Shown here piece after piece: positions 9,217 to 18,156 of a DNA stretch of 64,000 bases (positions within the stretch are counted from its first letter, which is position 1; each line of letters begins with the position of its first letter). The stretch is taken from NCBI RefSeq assembly GCF_001510895.1, contig NZ_LPWA01000121.1, forward strand, positions 1 through 64,000, in the 5' to 3' direction. The notes beneath the pieces are model-generated. The model did no database searches. It saw only the letters and a program-made list of their open reading frames with translations, and had not been told where the DNA came from. A program made the position numbers and the translations under genes. The DNA comes from Mesorhizobium loti. GTDB lineage: Bacteria > Pseudomonadota > Alphaproteobacteria > Rhizobiales > Rhizobiaceae.

Positions 9217-9392
9217 TCTCCCCCCTTGCGGGGGAGATGCCCGGCAGGGCAGAGGGGGTGCTGTCCCTCCGGCTCCTCAGTAAATCAAAACCGCATACAT
9301 AGGGCAAGTTCGCGTCGAAACGTTGACCAACGCCGCGATCCTTCACACCCCCCTCTGGCCTGCCGGCCATCTCCCCCGCAAGGGGGGAGATC
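9216..9392. repeat. Intergenic inverted repeat (RIME/REP-like)
   Basis: Arms at 9216-9264 and 9344-9392 are near-perfect reverse complements. Each arm contains its own smaller hairpin (ctccccccttgcgggggag and its counterpart) and a cggcagggcagaggggg-type segment. The interval to 9415 holds no gene. It separates two convergent genes (DUF488 and the ArsC-like gene), where such elements commonly sit. A related C-rich hairpin occurs at 52199-52244. Confidence 0.75.
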
Positions 9393-9415
9393 GGCAGCTT
9401 CGCCGCCTAGCAACG

Positions 9416-9763
9416 CTACTTCACCGTCGCCTCATAAACATCCGGCTTGAACCCAACCAGAATACCGTCGCCGACCTCCAGCACCGGCCGCTTGATCATC
9501 GTCGGCTTGGCGAGCATCAGCTTCTTGGCCTTCTTCTCGTCGAGCGCTTCCTTGTCCTTATCCGGCAGCTCGCGAAACGTCGTGCTCCCCTTGTTGAGCA
9601 GCTTTTCCCAGCCGACCTTGCCCACCCAGCCGTTCAGCCTCTCCGCCTCGATCCCTTCGGCCCGATAGTCGTGAAAACGATAGGGAACGTCACGGCTCTC
9701 AAGCCAGACGCGCGCCTTCTTGATCGTGTCGCAGGTGGTGATGCCATACATGGTGATGGTCAA
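9416..9763 (-). CDS. ArsC/Spx-family reductase-like protein (YffB type)
   Basis: 115 residues with a thioredoxin-like fold. The N-terminal MYGITTCDTIKKARVWLE has a single active-site Cys (residue 11) in a CDTIKKA context, and the C-terminal TMIKRPVLEVG matches the conserved Arg-Pro region of ArsC-like proteins. The YffB branch is thought to act as a glutathione-dependent thiol reductase rather than a true arsenate reductase. No arsenic genes are nearby, so a general thiol role is more likely. Confidence 0.87.
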   Translation of the reverse strand: MTITMYGITTCDTIKKARVWLESRDVPYRFHDYRAEGIEAERLNGWVGKVGWEKLLNKGSTTFRELPDKDKEALDEKKAKKLMLAKPTMIKRPVLEVGDGILVGFKPDVYEATVK

Positions 9764-9858
9764 GGCGGGCCTCGGTCAGATGCGGCGCGAATCTGGCCGA
9801 AGCCTAGGCCTGCCCTGCCCGCTTTGCCAGCGGGACTGTACAAAGACGATTTTGACTT

Positions 9859-9885
9859 GGCGGCCGAGGCTTCATCTCGGCCGCC
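9859..9885. repeat. Hairpin in intergenic region 9764-9939
   Basis: A perfect 10-bp stem (ggcggccgag / ctcggccgcc) with a 7-base loop lies between the ArsC-like gene and the SnoaL-like gene. No T-tract follows on either strand, so it is a REP-like or transcript-stabilising structure rather than a clear terminator. The rest of the 176-base interval shows nothing recognisable. Confidence 0.4.
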
Positions 9886-9939
9886 ATGCTCGGCTTTCTG
9901 CCGCGCAGCGACATGCGCCGGCCGTCGGAGATCCCGGCC

Positions 9940-10293
9940 TCAATAATAGAAGCGCTCTTCGCTGATCTTGCCGTTCTTGACGGTATAGAGGCCGACCTCA
10001 TCCATTTTGACGCGTTCGCCGGTCGATTTGGGCGTGACGTCGAAGCTGAAGCGCAAGGCGAACTGGTCGCCATTGACATAGGGGCCCTCGACCGAGCCGC
10101 CATGAACCTCATGGTTCGCTTCCCACCACTCGCCCTTCTGCTTGACGGCTTCCTTGCCGTTGCAAACGGCCATCGGGCCTTCCATCGCTTCGTAGCTGAC
10201 GATGTCGTCGGCATTGTACTTCGCGGCGGCGCTGTGGCTGTCGCCCCGCTTGAGGAGTTCGGTGAAATCCTTGGCAATTTCGGCAGTGGTCAT
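9940..10293 (-). CDS. SnoaL/NTF2-like fold protein
   Basis: A 117-residue protein of the SnoaL-like (NTF2 fold) type: an N-terminal helix (AEIAKDFTELLKRGD), a segment SAAAKYNADDIVSYEAMEG, and C-terminal strands ending KISEERFYY. The ATG at 10293 has GGAGGAAG directly upstream and is preferred over an in-frame start at 10374. Family members are small enzymes or ligand-binding proteins of very varied function, so no activity is assigned. Confidence 0.82.
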   Translation of the reverse strand: MTTAEIAKDFTELLKRGDSHSAAAKYNADDIVSYEAMEGPMAVCNGKEAVKQKGEWWEANHEVHGGSVEGPYVNGDQFALRFSFDVTPKSTGERVKMDEVGLYTVKNGKISEERFYY

Positions 10294-10419
10294 GACTTCC
10301 TCCCTGTTTGGACCAGACATCAAGTAGGGACCGATTGTCCGCCTGCCACTGGGGCGTCGCTCCGCAGGTGACAATTCGTGTCAGGATGGCGCACAGACGA
10401 TACGGACGATTTGAGATGT

Positions 10420-11058
10420 TCACATGACAGCATGAGCATCGTCCTGACCGTTCAATTGCCAGGTACCGGGAAATTCGTATTTCCCCCCATGGCTGTGGAT
10501 CAGCGCGAAACTCCGCACGGTCCATCTGACGGGCTCGACGGGCCGTTCTTGGATACCTGGCACGCGACCTCTGTCGCGAAGCAAGGTCACATGCGGCTCC
10601 AACCTATTGGTCGCGAAATCCTGCAGCGGGCTGTCGTGCACGATCGCCGAAAGTTTGCGCCAGAAGTGTTGCAGCGCTGGGGAATGATCGCTGCTTCGAA
10701 GCACTAGCGCACCACCACCAAAGGCAGACAAGCGGTCGAAGCAAACGTCGAACGGTTTTGCCTGCATCAGGCCGCCCATCCGGCAGGCGGTATCGATCGC
10801 ATCGTCGGATTTACCATCGCCAAGGCCGATCAAAGTTATGTGCATCTGTTCGGCTGGCGTCAGCCACGCCCGAAGCAGCCCATATTCCCGACGGTAAATT
10901 TCGCCTTTATGTGCTAGCAGGTCGTTCGTGGGCTTTTCGACCATAGCTCCATAAAACAGATGCGGTCCGTTAGCCCACCTCTGTTCTGGGATCGGATCGC
11001 CAAAGCTGAAAAAGGCTTGGCCCTTGTTGTCGATCCCATACCGCGGTTCTCTACGCAT
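10420..11058 (-). CDS. 2H phosphoesterase (LigT / 2'-5' RNA ligase-like)
   Basis: 212 residues with the two HxT motifs that define the 2H phosphoesterase fold: MHITLIGLG at about residue 72 and EPHVTLLRD at about residue 153. Family members hydrolyse 2',3'-cyclic phosphates or ligate RNA ends. The long aromatic N-terminal extension (FFSFGDPIPEQRW) is not part of the minimal fold. It is more AT-rich than its neighbours and has no obvious operon partner, so it may be an acquired single gene. Confidence 0.8.
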   Translation of the reverse strand: MRREPRYGIDNKGQAFFSFGDPIPEQRWANGPHLFYGAMVEKPTNDLLAHKGEIYRREYGLLRAWLTPAEQMHITLIGLGDGKSDDAIDTACRMGGLMQAKPFDVCFDRLSAFGGGALVLRSSDHSPALQHFWRKLSAIVHDSPLQDFATNRLEPHVTLLRDRGRVPGIQERPVEPVRWTVRSFALIHSHGGKYEFPGTWQLNGQDDAHAVM

Positions 11059-11114
11059 GGCTGATCCTTTCGGATTTCGTCCAAAGGATCAGCCTAGAAC
11101 AAAACAGGAACAAA

Positions 11115-12101
11115 CTACAAGGGCGAATAACACCCGCGCCCGATTGCCAGCCGCCGCACCAGCGCCAGCACCGTGTCGATGGTCGGCGTCGGCTGTCCAG
11201 TCAGGCGGCCGAGCTCCTGCACGGCGCTCACCAGCGCGTCAATCTCCATCGGGCGACCGCGTTCCAGATCCTGCAGCATCGAGGTCTTGTGTTCGCCGAC
11301 ATCGCCGGCACCCTTGATGCGCCGGTCGACGGGGATGAGGAAGCGCACGCCGAGGCTTTCGCCGATCGCCTGCGCTTCCAGCATCATGGCACGCGCGACA
11401 GCGCGCGTGCCTTCGTCCGTGACGATCGCCGCAAGGGTGCTGCCGGTCAGCGCCGAGATCGGGTTGAAGGAGAGATTGCCCCAGAGCTTCACCCAGATCT
11501 CCGAGCGTATGTCCTCGCGGACCGGCGCCTGCAGCCCGGCCTTGACCATTTCGCGGGCAAGAGCTGTGACACGCTCGCTCTTTTCGCCCGAAGGCTCGCC
11601 CAGCGAAAAGCGCGTCCCCTCGACATGGCGGATCAAGCCTGGCGCATCGACCTCGACGGCCGGGTAGACGACGGAACCGATGACGCGCTCTGGCGTGATA
11701 CGCTCCCAGATCGTCCCGCCGGGATCGACGGCATCGAGCCGCGTGCCCTCGAGCGCGCCGCCTGCCTTGTGGAAATACCACCAGGGCACGCCGTTCTGCA
11801 TGGTGACGACGGCGGTCCCCTCGCCGAGCAGCGGCGCGATCTCACCCAGCGCCGGCGCCAGCGAATGCGCCTTGAGCGCCAGCACGACATAGTCCTGCTC
11901 GCCGAGCTCCTCGGCCAGCGCCACCGCCCGCACCGAAGCCACCGTCTCCTTGCCGTCCTCGATCAGACGAAGGCCATCGGCCTTGATCGCTTCGAGATGG
12001 GCACCGCGCGCCACGATCGACAAATCGACCCGGCCGGCGATCGCAAGCTTGGCGGCGAGGTAGCCGCCAATCGCACCGGCACCGAAGACCGTGATGCGCA
12101 T
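11115..12101 (-). CDS. 2-dehydropantoate 2-reductase family protein
   Basis: 328 residues. It starts MRITVFGAGAIGGYLAAKLA, an NAD(P)-binding GxGxxG motif. It has the central TMQNGVPWW loop, the catalytic-Lys region WVKLWGNLSFNPISALTG and the C-terminal ERGRPMEIDAL. PanE reduces ketopantoate to pantoate in coenzyme A synthesis, but many paralogues reduce other 2-keto acids. Its start shares one base with the stop of the acyl-CoA ligase gene (TGATG), so it is translationally coupled to a catabolic operon. Reduction of an unidentified 2-oxo acid is therefore as likely as pantoate synthesis. Confidence 0.85.
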   Translation of the reverse strand: MRITVFGAGAIGGYLAAKLAIAGRVDLSIVARGAHLEAIKADGLRLIEDGKETVASVRAVALAEELGEQDYVVLALKAHSLAPALGEIAPLLGEGTAVVTMQNGVPWWYFHKAGGALEGTRLDAVDPGGTIWERITPERVIGSVVYPAVEVDAPGLIRHVEGTRFSLGEPSGEKSERVTALAREMVKAGLQAPVREDIRSEIWVKLWGNLSFNPISALTGSTLAAIVTDEGTRAVARAMMLEAQAIGESLGVRFLIPVDRRIKGAGDVGEHKTSMLQDLERGRPMEIDALVSAVQELGRLTGQPTPTIDTVLALVRRLAIGRGCYSPL

Positions 12102-13630
12102 CAGCCGAGACCAAGCTTTGCCGCGAGGCCGATGCGCTGCAGCTTGCCGGTCGCGCCCTTCGGGATCTCGTCGAGGATCACCACCTTGCGCGGCACTTTG
12201 AAGTCGGCGAGCCGGGTGGCGGCGAACCCGCGAATATCGGCCTCGCTGGCGCTCTGGCCCTCGCGCAACACTATCGCCGCCGCGACCTCCTCGCCCAGCT
12301 TGTCATGCGGCATGGCGAAGGTGACGACCTGCGCCACTGCCGGATGGTCCATCAGCACGCCGTCCACCTCGAGTGGCGAGATTTTCTCACCGCCGCGGTT
12401 GATGATCTCCTTCAGCCGGCCGGTGACGCGCAGGTAGCTGTCCTCATCGAGAACGCCCTGGTCGCCGGTGTGGAACCAGCCATGGGCAAAGGCGCTGGCA
12501 TTGGCGCCCGGGTTCTTCTCGTAGCCGGCGGTGACATTGGGGCCACGAATGACGATCTCGCCGATCTCGCCGGGTTCGAGCAGCCGTCCGTCCGGCGCCA
12601 TGACGGCCACTTCCGGTCCGGCCGATGCACCGACGCTGCCCGGCTTGCGCTGGCCTGGCGGCAGGCGGTTGGACGCCATCTGATGCGCGGCTTCGGTCAT
12701 ACCGTAGGATTCGATCACCGGGCAGCCGAAGGTCGCCTCCAGCTCGGCCATTACCTGCGTCGGCAACGAGGCGGACGAAGAGCGGATGAAGCGCAACTTT
12801 GCTTCGGCGAGCTGCTCTGGATTGCGCGCGGCGCGCGGCAGGATCGCCTGATGCATGGTGGGCACCGCCGTGTACCAGCTCGGCTTGGCTTCGGAGAGCC
12901 ACTGGAAGAAGCGCAGCGCGTTGAAGCCCGGCGTGCAGAACACGCTGCCGCCGGCGGCGAGCGAGGAGAGCACCGCCGCGATCAGCCCATGGATGTGGAA
13001 CAGCGGCATGATGTTGAGGCAGCGGTCAGCCGGGATCAGGCCGAGCGTGGCGCCGATATGCGCGGCCGAAGCCGCAAGGTTGGCGTGGCTGAGCGGCACC
13101 AGCTTGGGCCGCGACGTGGTGCCGGAGGTGTGAAGAAGAAGTGCGGTCTCGCCGTCCTCGGCCAGCCCCGACGAAACAGGCGGGCCGACCGGGTCACCCT
13201 CGATCGTAAAGACGCCAGCCGGCACGCCATCGGGCGCGGCCAGGCGCAGCACAGGGACACCGAGGCGCTCGGCAACCTCGACGGAGGGACCTGCCTCGTC
13301 CTTGCCGACGAGGATCGCCTTGACGCCGATGTCGCTGAGATAGAAATCGAGTTCGTCGGCGCGATAGGCTGGATTGAGCGGTGCCGTGGACGCACCTGCT
13401 GCGACCGCGATGAAAGCCGTTGCCATCTCCGGGCCGTTCGGCAGCACGATGGCGACGCGATCGCCGCGGCCGATGCCGAGCCCGTTTAGCCGGGCAACGG
13501 TCTCGTGGATCAGCCGGCGCAACCCGCCATGCGACAAAGCCGTCCGTTCGGGCGCCGCGATGGCCGGAGCGTCTTCGGCGCCGGGAGCAAGGCGATGGGC
13601 GAGATCGATGGATTTTGCGCTTGTTGTCAT
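12101..13630 (-). CDS. AMP-dependent acyl-CoA ligase
   Basis: A 509-residue ANL-superfamily ligase. Motifs in order are LLLHTSGTTSRPKLV (ATP/AMP loop, about residue 165), ESYGMTEAAHQM (about 310), GWFHTGDQGVL and GRLKEIINRGGEKISP (hinge), and the adenylating Lys in PKGATGKLQR near the end. By general look it is closest to the oxalyl-CoA synthetase/Pcs60-like group; the acid substrate is not determined. It is the sixth gene of a leftward operon, 50 bases after the gamma-glutamyltransferase stop and overlapping the reductase start by one base. Confidence 0.88.
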   Translation of the reverse strand: MTTSAKSIDLAHRLAPGAEDAPAIAAPERTALSHGGLRRLIHETVARLNGLGIGRGDRVAIVLPNGPEMATAFIAVAAGASTAPLNPAYRADELDFYLSDIGVKAILVGKDEAGPSVEVAERLGVPVLRLAAPDGVPAGVFTIEGDPVGPPVSSGLAEDGETALLLHTSGTTSRPKLVPLSHANLAASAAHIGATLGLIPADRCLNIMPLFHIHGLIAAVLSSLAAGGSVFCTPGFNALRFFQWLSEAKPSWYTAVPTMHQAILPRAARNPEQLAEAKLRFIRSSSASLPTQVMAELEATFGCPVIESYGMTEAAHQMASNRLPPGQRKPGSVGASAGPEVAVMAPDGRLLEPGEIGEIVIRGPNVTAGYEKNPGANASAFAHGWFHTGDQGVLDEDSYLRVTGRLKEIINRGGEKISPLEVDGVLMDHPAVAQVVTFAMPHDKLGEEVAAAIVLREGQSASEADIRGFAATRLADFKVPRKVVILDEIPKGATGKLQRIGLAAKLGLG

Positions 13631-13680
13631 GGTTCCAGACTATGTTTCGAACGATCGGCCGATGTCCAGCAAAGGGCTGC

Positions 13681-15266
13681 TCAATATCCGAGCGCCAGCC
13701 CATCCTTGCGCGGGTCGGAAGCGCCGGTCAGCGTGCCTTTTTCCCAATCGATGAGCACCGCCTGCCCGCCGCCAAGCGGATGGTCGGGCTCCACGACCTG
13801 ATGGCCACGGCGGCGCAAGCCTTCGATAGCGTCGGAACGCACGCCGCGCTCGGCCTCCACGACATCGTGGTTGTAGAAAACGCGCGCAGCGTCGAGCGCC
13901 TGCTGCGGGTCCATGCCGAAGTCGATCATGTTGGTCAAAAGATGCACATGGCCGAAGGGCTGGTAGCCGCCGCCCATGACGCCGAAGGGCATGACGGCGC
14001 GGCCGTTTTTCGTCATCATCCCCGGCATGATCGTGTGCATCGGCCGCTTGCCCGGCGCTATTGCGTTCGGATGCTTCGCATCGAGGCGGAAGCTCGAGCC
14101 GCGGTTCTGCAGCACGACGCCGGTCTTGGGACCGACGACTCCGCTGCCGAAGGAATAATAGGTCGAGTTGATGAAGCTCACCGCATTGCGGTCGCTATCG
14201 ACGACAGAGATGTAAACCGTGTCGCTGCCCGGCAGGTCGAGGCGTGGAAGATTGGTCATGGCACGCTCAGGATCGATCGCGGCGCGGAGACGATCGGCAT
14301 AGGCGCTGGAAAGCAGCTCCTTCACCGGCACCGCGACATGGTCCTGGTCGGCGAGCAGGTCGTCGCGGTCGCGATAGGCCAGCCGGCCTGCCTCAACCTC
14401 CAGATGCAGGCGCTCGGCGCCATTCGGGTCGAGCGCGCCGAGGTCGAAGCCTGAAAGCACGTTGAGCATCAGTAGCGCGGTCAGGCCCTGGTTGTTCGGC
14501 GGCATCTGGTGGATGTCATGGCCGCGATAGGAGGTGCTGATCGCGGTCTTGTAGTCACCTTTCGTGGCGACGAAGTCGTCGAGCGTATGCAGACCGCCGA
14601 GCGCGCGAAGCCGCCCGACGATATCCTCCGCGACCATGTCTTCGTAGAAACCGGCGCGGCCCTTTTTGGCAATGATGCGCAACGTTTCCGCCAGCTCCGG
14701 TTGGCGATGCACATCGCCGGCCTTCGGCGGCTTGCCGCCCGGCAGGAAGATGCGCGCCGCCACCTCGTCGGCCGACAGATCGGTTTCCGGGTCATGCCAG
14801 TCGAAGGCGACGCGGTCATGCACGACATAGCCGTTTTCCGCATAGCGGATGGCGGGCGCCAGGCGTCGGCGATGCCTTTGCGGCCATGGTCCTCCAGCAG
14901 CCGGCACCAGGCGTCGACGGCACCGGGAATAGTGACCGCATGCGGGCCCTGTTTCGGCAGCTCGCTGAAACCCTTGTCCAGATACCAATCGACCGTTGCC
15001 GCCTTGGGCGCACGGCCGGAGCCGTTGAATGCCAGCACCTCGCCCTGCCCTTTCGGGCAAAAGAGGACAAAACAGTCGCCTCCGATGCCGGTCGATTGCG
15101 GCTCGACCACTGCCTGCACTGCTGCGGCGCAGACGGCGGCATCCATGGCGTTGCCGCCGGAGCGCAGCATCTCGATGGCCGCAAGCGTCGACAATGGATG
15201 CGAGGTCGCGGCCATGGCTTCGGTGGCGCGGACCGGCGAGCGGCCTGGAAACTGGAAATCACGCAT
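13681..15266 (-). pseudogene. Gamma-glutamyltransferase-like Ntn hydrolase, single-base frameshift
   Basis: Ggt-family protein (about 528 residues if intact). The N-terminal part, from ATG at 15266, has ATSHPLSTLAAIEMLRSGGN and GIGGDCFVLF. The C-terminal part, in another frame, has MPPNNQGLTALLMLN, the nucleophile region SDTVYISVVD, and GGGYQPFGHVHLL. The two frames meet near 14859-14863, where one missing base (gcctggcg for an expected gccctggcg) breaks the frame. The span is 1586 bases, one short of a multiple of three. This is either an inactivated gene or a sequence error. The enzyme would cleave gamma-glutamyl bonds in the periplasm or cytosol; no export signal is clear. Confidence 0.82.
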
Positions 15267-16088
15267 GCTGGTATTGGTATCCCTCACTTCACGTCCGCGG
15301 CCGAAAAGCTGGGCGGCGGACAACAAGACGATCGATAGCACGATCAGGCAAGTCGAAATGGCGGCAATGGTCGGATCGATCTGATCGCGAAGCGCATTGA
15401 ACATGCGGCGTGTCAGCGTCGTGGTCTCGCCGCCGGAGATGAAGAGCGAGACCACCACCTCGTCGAAGGAGGTGATGAAGGCGAACAGCGCGCCCGACAC
15501 GATCGAGAAGCGCAGCTGCGGCATGGTCACCTGGAAGAAGGCGGCGAAACGCCCGGCGCCGAGGCTGCGCGCCACCATCTCCTGGTTCATGTCGTAGGAG
15601 CGCAGTCCCGACAGAACGGTCAGCACGACCAGCGGCAGCGCCTGGACGGTATGCGCGATGACAAGGCCGGTCAGCGTGTTGTTGAGGCCGATACGGGCGT
15701 AGAGGAAGAAGGTGCCGATGCCGATCAGGATGACCGGGATGATCAGCGATGCCGTGAGCAGCGCGTTGATTAAGCCGGTCAGCCGCAGCGTGCCGGCATT
15801 GATGGCGTAGGCCGCGGCGGTGCCGAGCGGCGTCGCCATGATCGCCGTCATCACCGCCACCTTGACCGAGACGATGGTGGCGTCGCGCCACTCGACCGAT
15901 CCGAAATAGCTTTCATACCAGCGCAGCGACCATTGCCCGGGCGGGAACTGCAGCAGCGTCGAGCCGGAGAAGGACATAATGACGATGATCACCGACGGGG
16001 CGATCAGGAACAGCATGACAAGGCCGCCCAGCAGATAAAGCCAAAGGCGTTGCCAATGCGAGATGGGCAGGGCGTTTTCCGCGTTCAT
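15267..16088 (-). CDS. Polyamine-type ABC permease (PotC-like), no stop before ggt
   Basis: Inner-membrane subunit of a spermidine/putrescine-type importer, with about six helices and the EAA-loop region MVARSLGAGRFAAFFQVTMP. It starts at ATG 16088, overlapping the preceding permease stop by ATGA. After the usual C-terminus (AAQLFGRGREV) there is no in-frame stop: the frame continues into the gamma-glutamyltransferase start at 15266, so the end given here is the last codon before that ATG. One base less or more near the junction (cgtgaagtgaggg) would expose a TGA. It may be a true fusion or an indel. Confidence 0.83.
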
Positions 16089-17008
16089 CGCCGGCTCCAT
16101 ACGCCGGTGGCGCGGGCGCCGAGCAACCACTGGAACAGGCCGAGCAGCGCTAGCGTGACGGCAAGCAGCACGACGCCGAGCGCAGCACCGGCGCCCCAGT
16201 TGGAGTAGAGGCTGGTGGCCTGCTCCATGCGCATCGCCCACATGATGACCTTGCCGCCGCCCATCAGCGCCGGCGTGACGAAGAAGCCGAGGCAGAGCAC
16301 GAAAACGATGACCACGCCCGAGGCAAGGCCGGGCAGCGACAGCGGGAAGAAGATCTGCCGGAACGTCGCGGCGGGGCTGGCGCCGAGATTCATGCCGGCG
16401 CGCAGGCAGTCGACGTCGATCGTCTTCATCGAGGCGTAGAGCGGCAGCACCAGGAACGGCAGCATGATGTGGGTCATGCCGATGACGACGCCGGCGAAAT
16501 TGTTGGCGAGCGGCAGCGGCTGGCCGATGACGCCGAGGTCGATCAGCCAGTTGTTGATGAGTCCCTTGCGCTGCAGGATGACCAGCCAAGCATAGGTGCG
16601 CACCAGCACCGAGGTCCAGAACGGCAGGATGACGAAAATCAGGCAGATCGAGGCCGCGCGGCGCGGCAGCTGCGACAGCATGTAGGCCAGCGGATAGCCG
16701 AACAAAACGCAGGCGCCGGTGACGACGAAAGCCACCTTGAAGGTCGTGGCAAAGGTCTTGATGTAGGACGCCTGCTCGAAGAAACGCGCGTAGTTGGCGA
16801 GGCTGAGCTGACCAGTCTCGTCGAACAGCGAGAGCCAGAACAGCCAGCCGATCGGCACGATGATGACCGCGAAGACCAGGAATAGTCCCGGCGACAGCAA
16901 GGCCAAAAGCCCCAGCGCCTGCCGCCTGGCGTCGGCGCGCAGCGCATCGGCGTTCAGCACGCCGTCCGGCTTGCCGGCAAAGTCGAGGCTCGCGGACCCG
17001 ATGCTCAT
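16085..17008 (-). CDS. Polyamine-type ABC permease (PotB-like)
   Basis: 307-residue inner-membrane permease. A soluble N-terminus precedes the first helix (LLALLSPGLFLVFAVIIVPIG), and the coupling loop CLRAGMNLGASPAATFRQIFF is the expected ATPase-contact motif. The ATG at 17008 overlaps the ATPase stop (ATGA), and the gene ends in a second ATGA overlap with the next permease. The tight coupling indicates stoichiometric production of the importer. Confidence 0.92.
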   Translation of the reverse strand: MSIGSASLDFAGKPDGVLNADALRADARRQALGLLALLSPGLFLVFAVIIVPIGWLFWLSLFDETGQLSLANYARFFEQASYIKTFATTFKVAFVVTGACVLFGYPLAYMLSQLPRRAASICLIFVILPFWTSVLVRTYAWLVILQRKGLINNWLIDLGVIGQPLPLANNFAGVVIGMTHIMLPFLVLPLYASMKTIDVDCLRAGMNLGASPAATFRQIFFPLSLPGLASGVVIVFVLCLGFFVTPALMGGGKVIMWAMRMEQATSLYSNWGAGAALGVVLLAVTLALLGLFQWLLGARATGVWSRR

Positions 17009-18090
17009 TGATCGGCCACCAGCACGACATCCTGCGCATCGATGCCGAGCGTGATCGGCTCGCCCGGCGCCGGCAGCTTCGCCAGCACATCGGAGCGGCA
17101 ATAGTCGCGCAGCGTCACCTGCCGGCCATCCTTGAGCGTCGCACAGCAGATGAAGCTGTCGCCCTGATAGATGACGTCGCCGACGGTCGCCGGCAGCGTG
17201 TTGAGCCCCGCCTGATCAGCGTCGGCGACCAGCCTCAGCTTTTCCGGGCGCACCACCATCAAATGCCGGCCGGCGGACGGCGTCGCACCGTTCATGCGCA
17301 GCTTGCTCCCCTCATACCAGACGCCGCCATTGCGGCATTCGACCGGGATGAAGTTGGATTCGCCGATGAAGCCGGCGACGAACTTTGTCTTCGGCCTGGC
17401 GTAGAGAGCTTCGGGCTGGTCGATCTGCTCGATGCGTCCGGCATTCATGACCGCTACACGGTCCGACATGGTGATCGCTTCGCGCTGGTCGTGGGTGACG
17501 TAGACCGTCGTCATGCCGAGCCGCCGGTGCAGGTTGCGCAATTCGATCTGCATATGCTCGCGCAAGCCTTTGTCGAGCGCCGACAGCGGCTCGTCCATCA
17601 GCACGATGCGCGGCTCGAAGACGATGGCGCGGGCCAGAGCCACGCGCTGGCGCTGGCCGCCGGAGAGTTGGTCGACGCGGCGCTCGCCAAGACCTTTCAG
17701 TTGCACGAGATCCAGCGCCCTCTCCACACGCTCGGCCGTTTCCACCGACGACACGCGTCGCTGTTTCAGCGGAAAGGCGATGTTGTGGAAGACGTTCATA
17801 TGCGGGAACAGCGCGTAATTCTGGAACACCATGCCGATGTTGCGCTTGTGTGGCGGCATGGTGATGATCTCCTCGCCGCCGACCTTGATTGAGCCGGCAT
17901 TGGCCCGCACGAACCCCGCCAGGATCATCAAGAGCGTCGTCTTTCCCGACCCCGACGGACCGAGCAGCGTCAGGAATTCCCCGGCGGCGACATCGAGGCT
18001 GAGATCGCTGAGGATGGAGAGAGCGCCAAAACGCTTCTCGATGCCGTGGATGCCGATGGGAAGCGCGGACGGCGCAAGAGACAAGAGCAT
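17005..18090 (-). CDS. Polyamine-type ABC importer ATPase (PotA-like)
   Basis: 361 residues. Walker A is GPSGSGKTT, the signature LSGGQRQRVALARA, Walker B VLMDEPLSALD, and the switch His lies in YVTHDQREA. The C-terminal third forms the TOBE-type regulatory domain of PotA/FbpC-like ATPases. I chose ATG 18090 (GGAG nine bases upstream) over a TTG at 18099. It energises the two permeases that follow. Confidence 0.93.
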   Translation of the reverse strand: MLLSLAPSALPIGIHGIEKRFGALSILSDLSLDVAAGEFLTLLGPSGSGKTTLLMILAGFVRANAGSIKVGGEEIITMPPHKRNIGMVFQNYALFPHMNVFHNIAFPLKQRRVSSVETAERVERALDLVQLKGLGERRVDQLSGGQRQRVALARAIVFEPRIVLMDEPLSALDKGLREHMQIELRNLHRRLGMTTVYVTHDQREAITMSDRVAVMNAGRIEQIDQPEALYARPKTKFVAGFIGESNFIPVECRNGGVWYEGSKLRMNGATPSAGRHLMVVRPEKLRLVADADQAGLNTLPATVGDVIYQGDSFICCATLKDGRQVTLRDYCRSDVLAKLPAPGEPITLGIDAQDVVLVADQ

Positions 18091-18156
18091 CTCCTTCAAC
18101 TCCGGATCATTGTCGGGAGCGGAGCGACGCTTCGGCGCGCCGCTCCGACGCTGTCG

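Noticed and set aside
9216..9392. CRISPR-like or insertion-sequence reading of the inverted repeats
   Set aside because: Only two arms, no spacer periodicity, no transposase and no target duplication; they fit known rhizobial intergenic palindromes.
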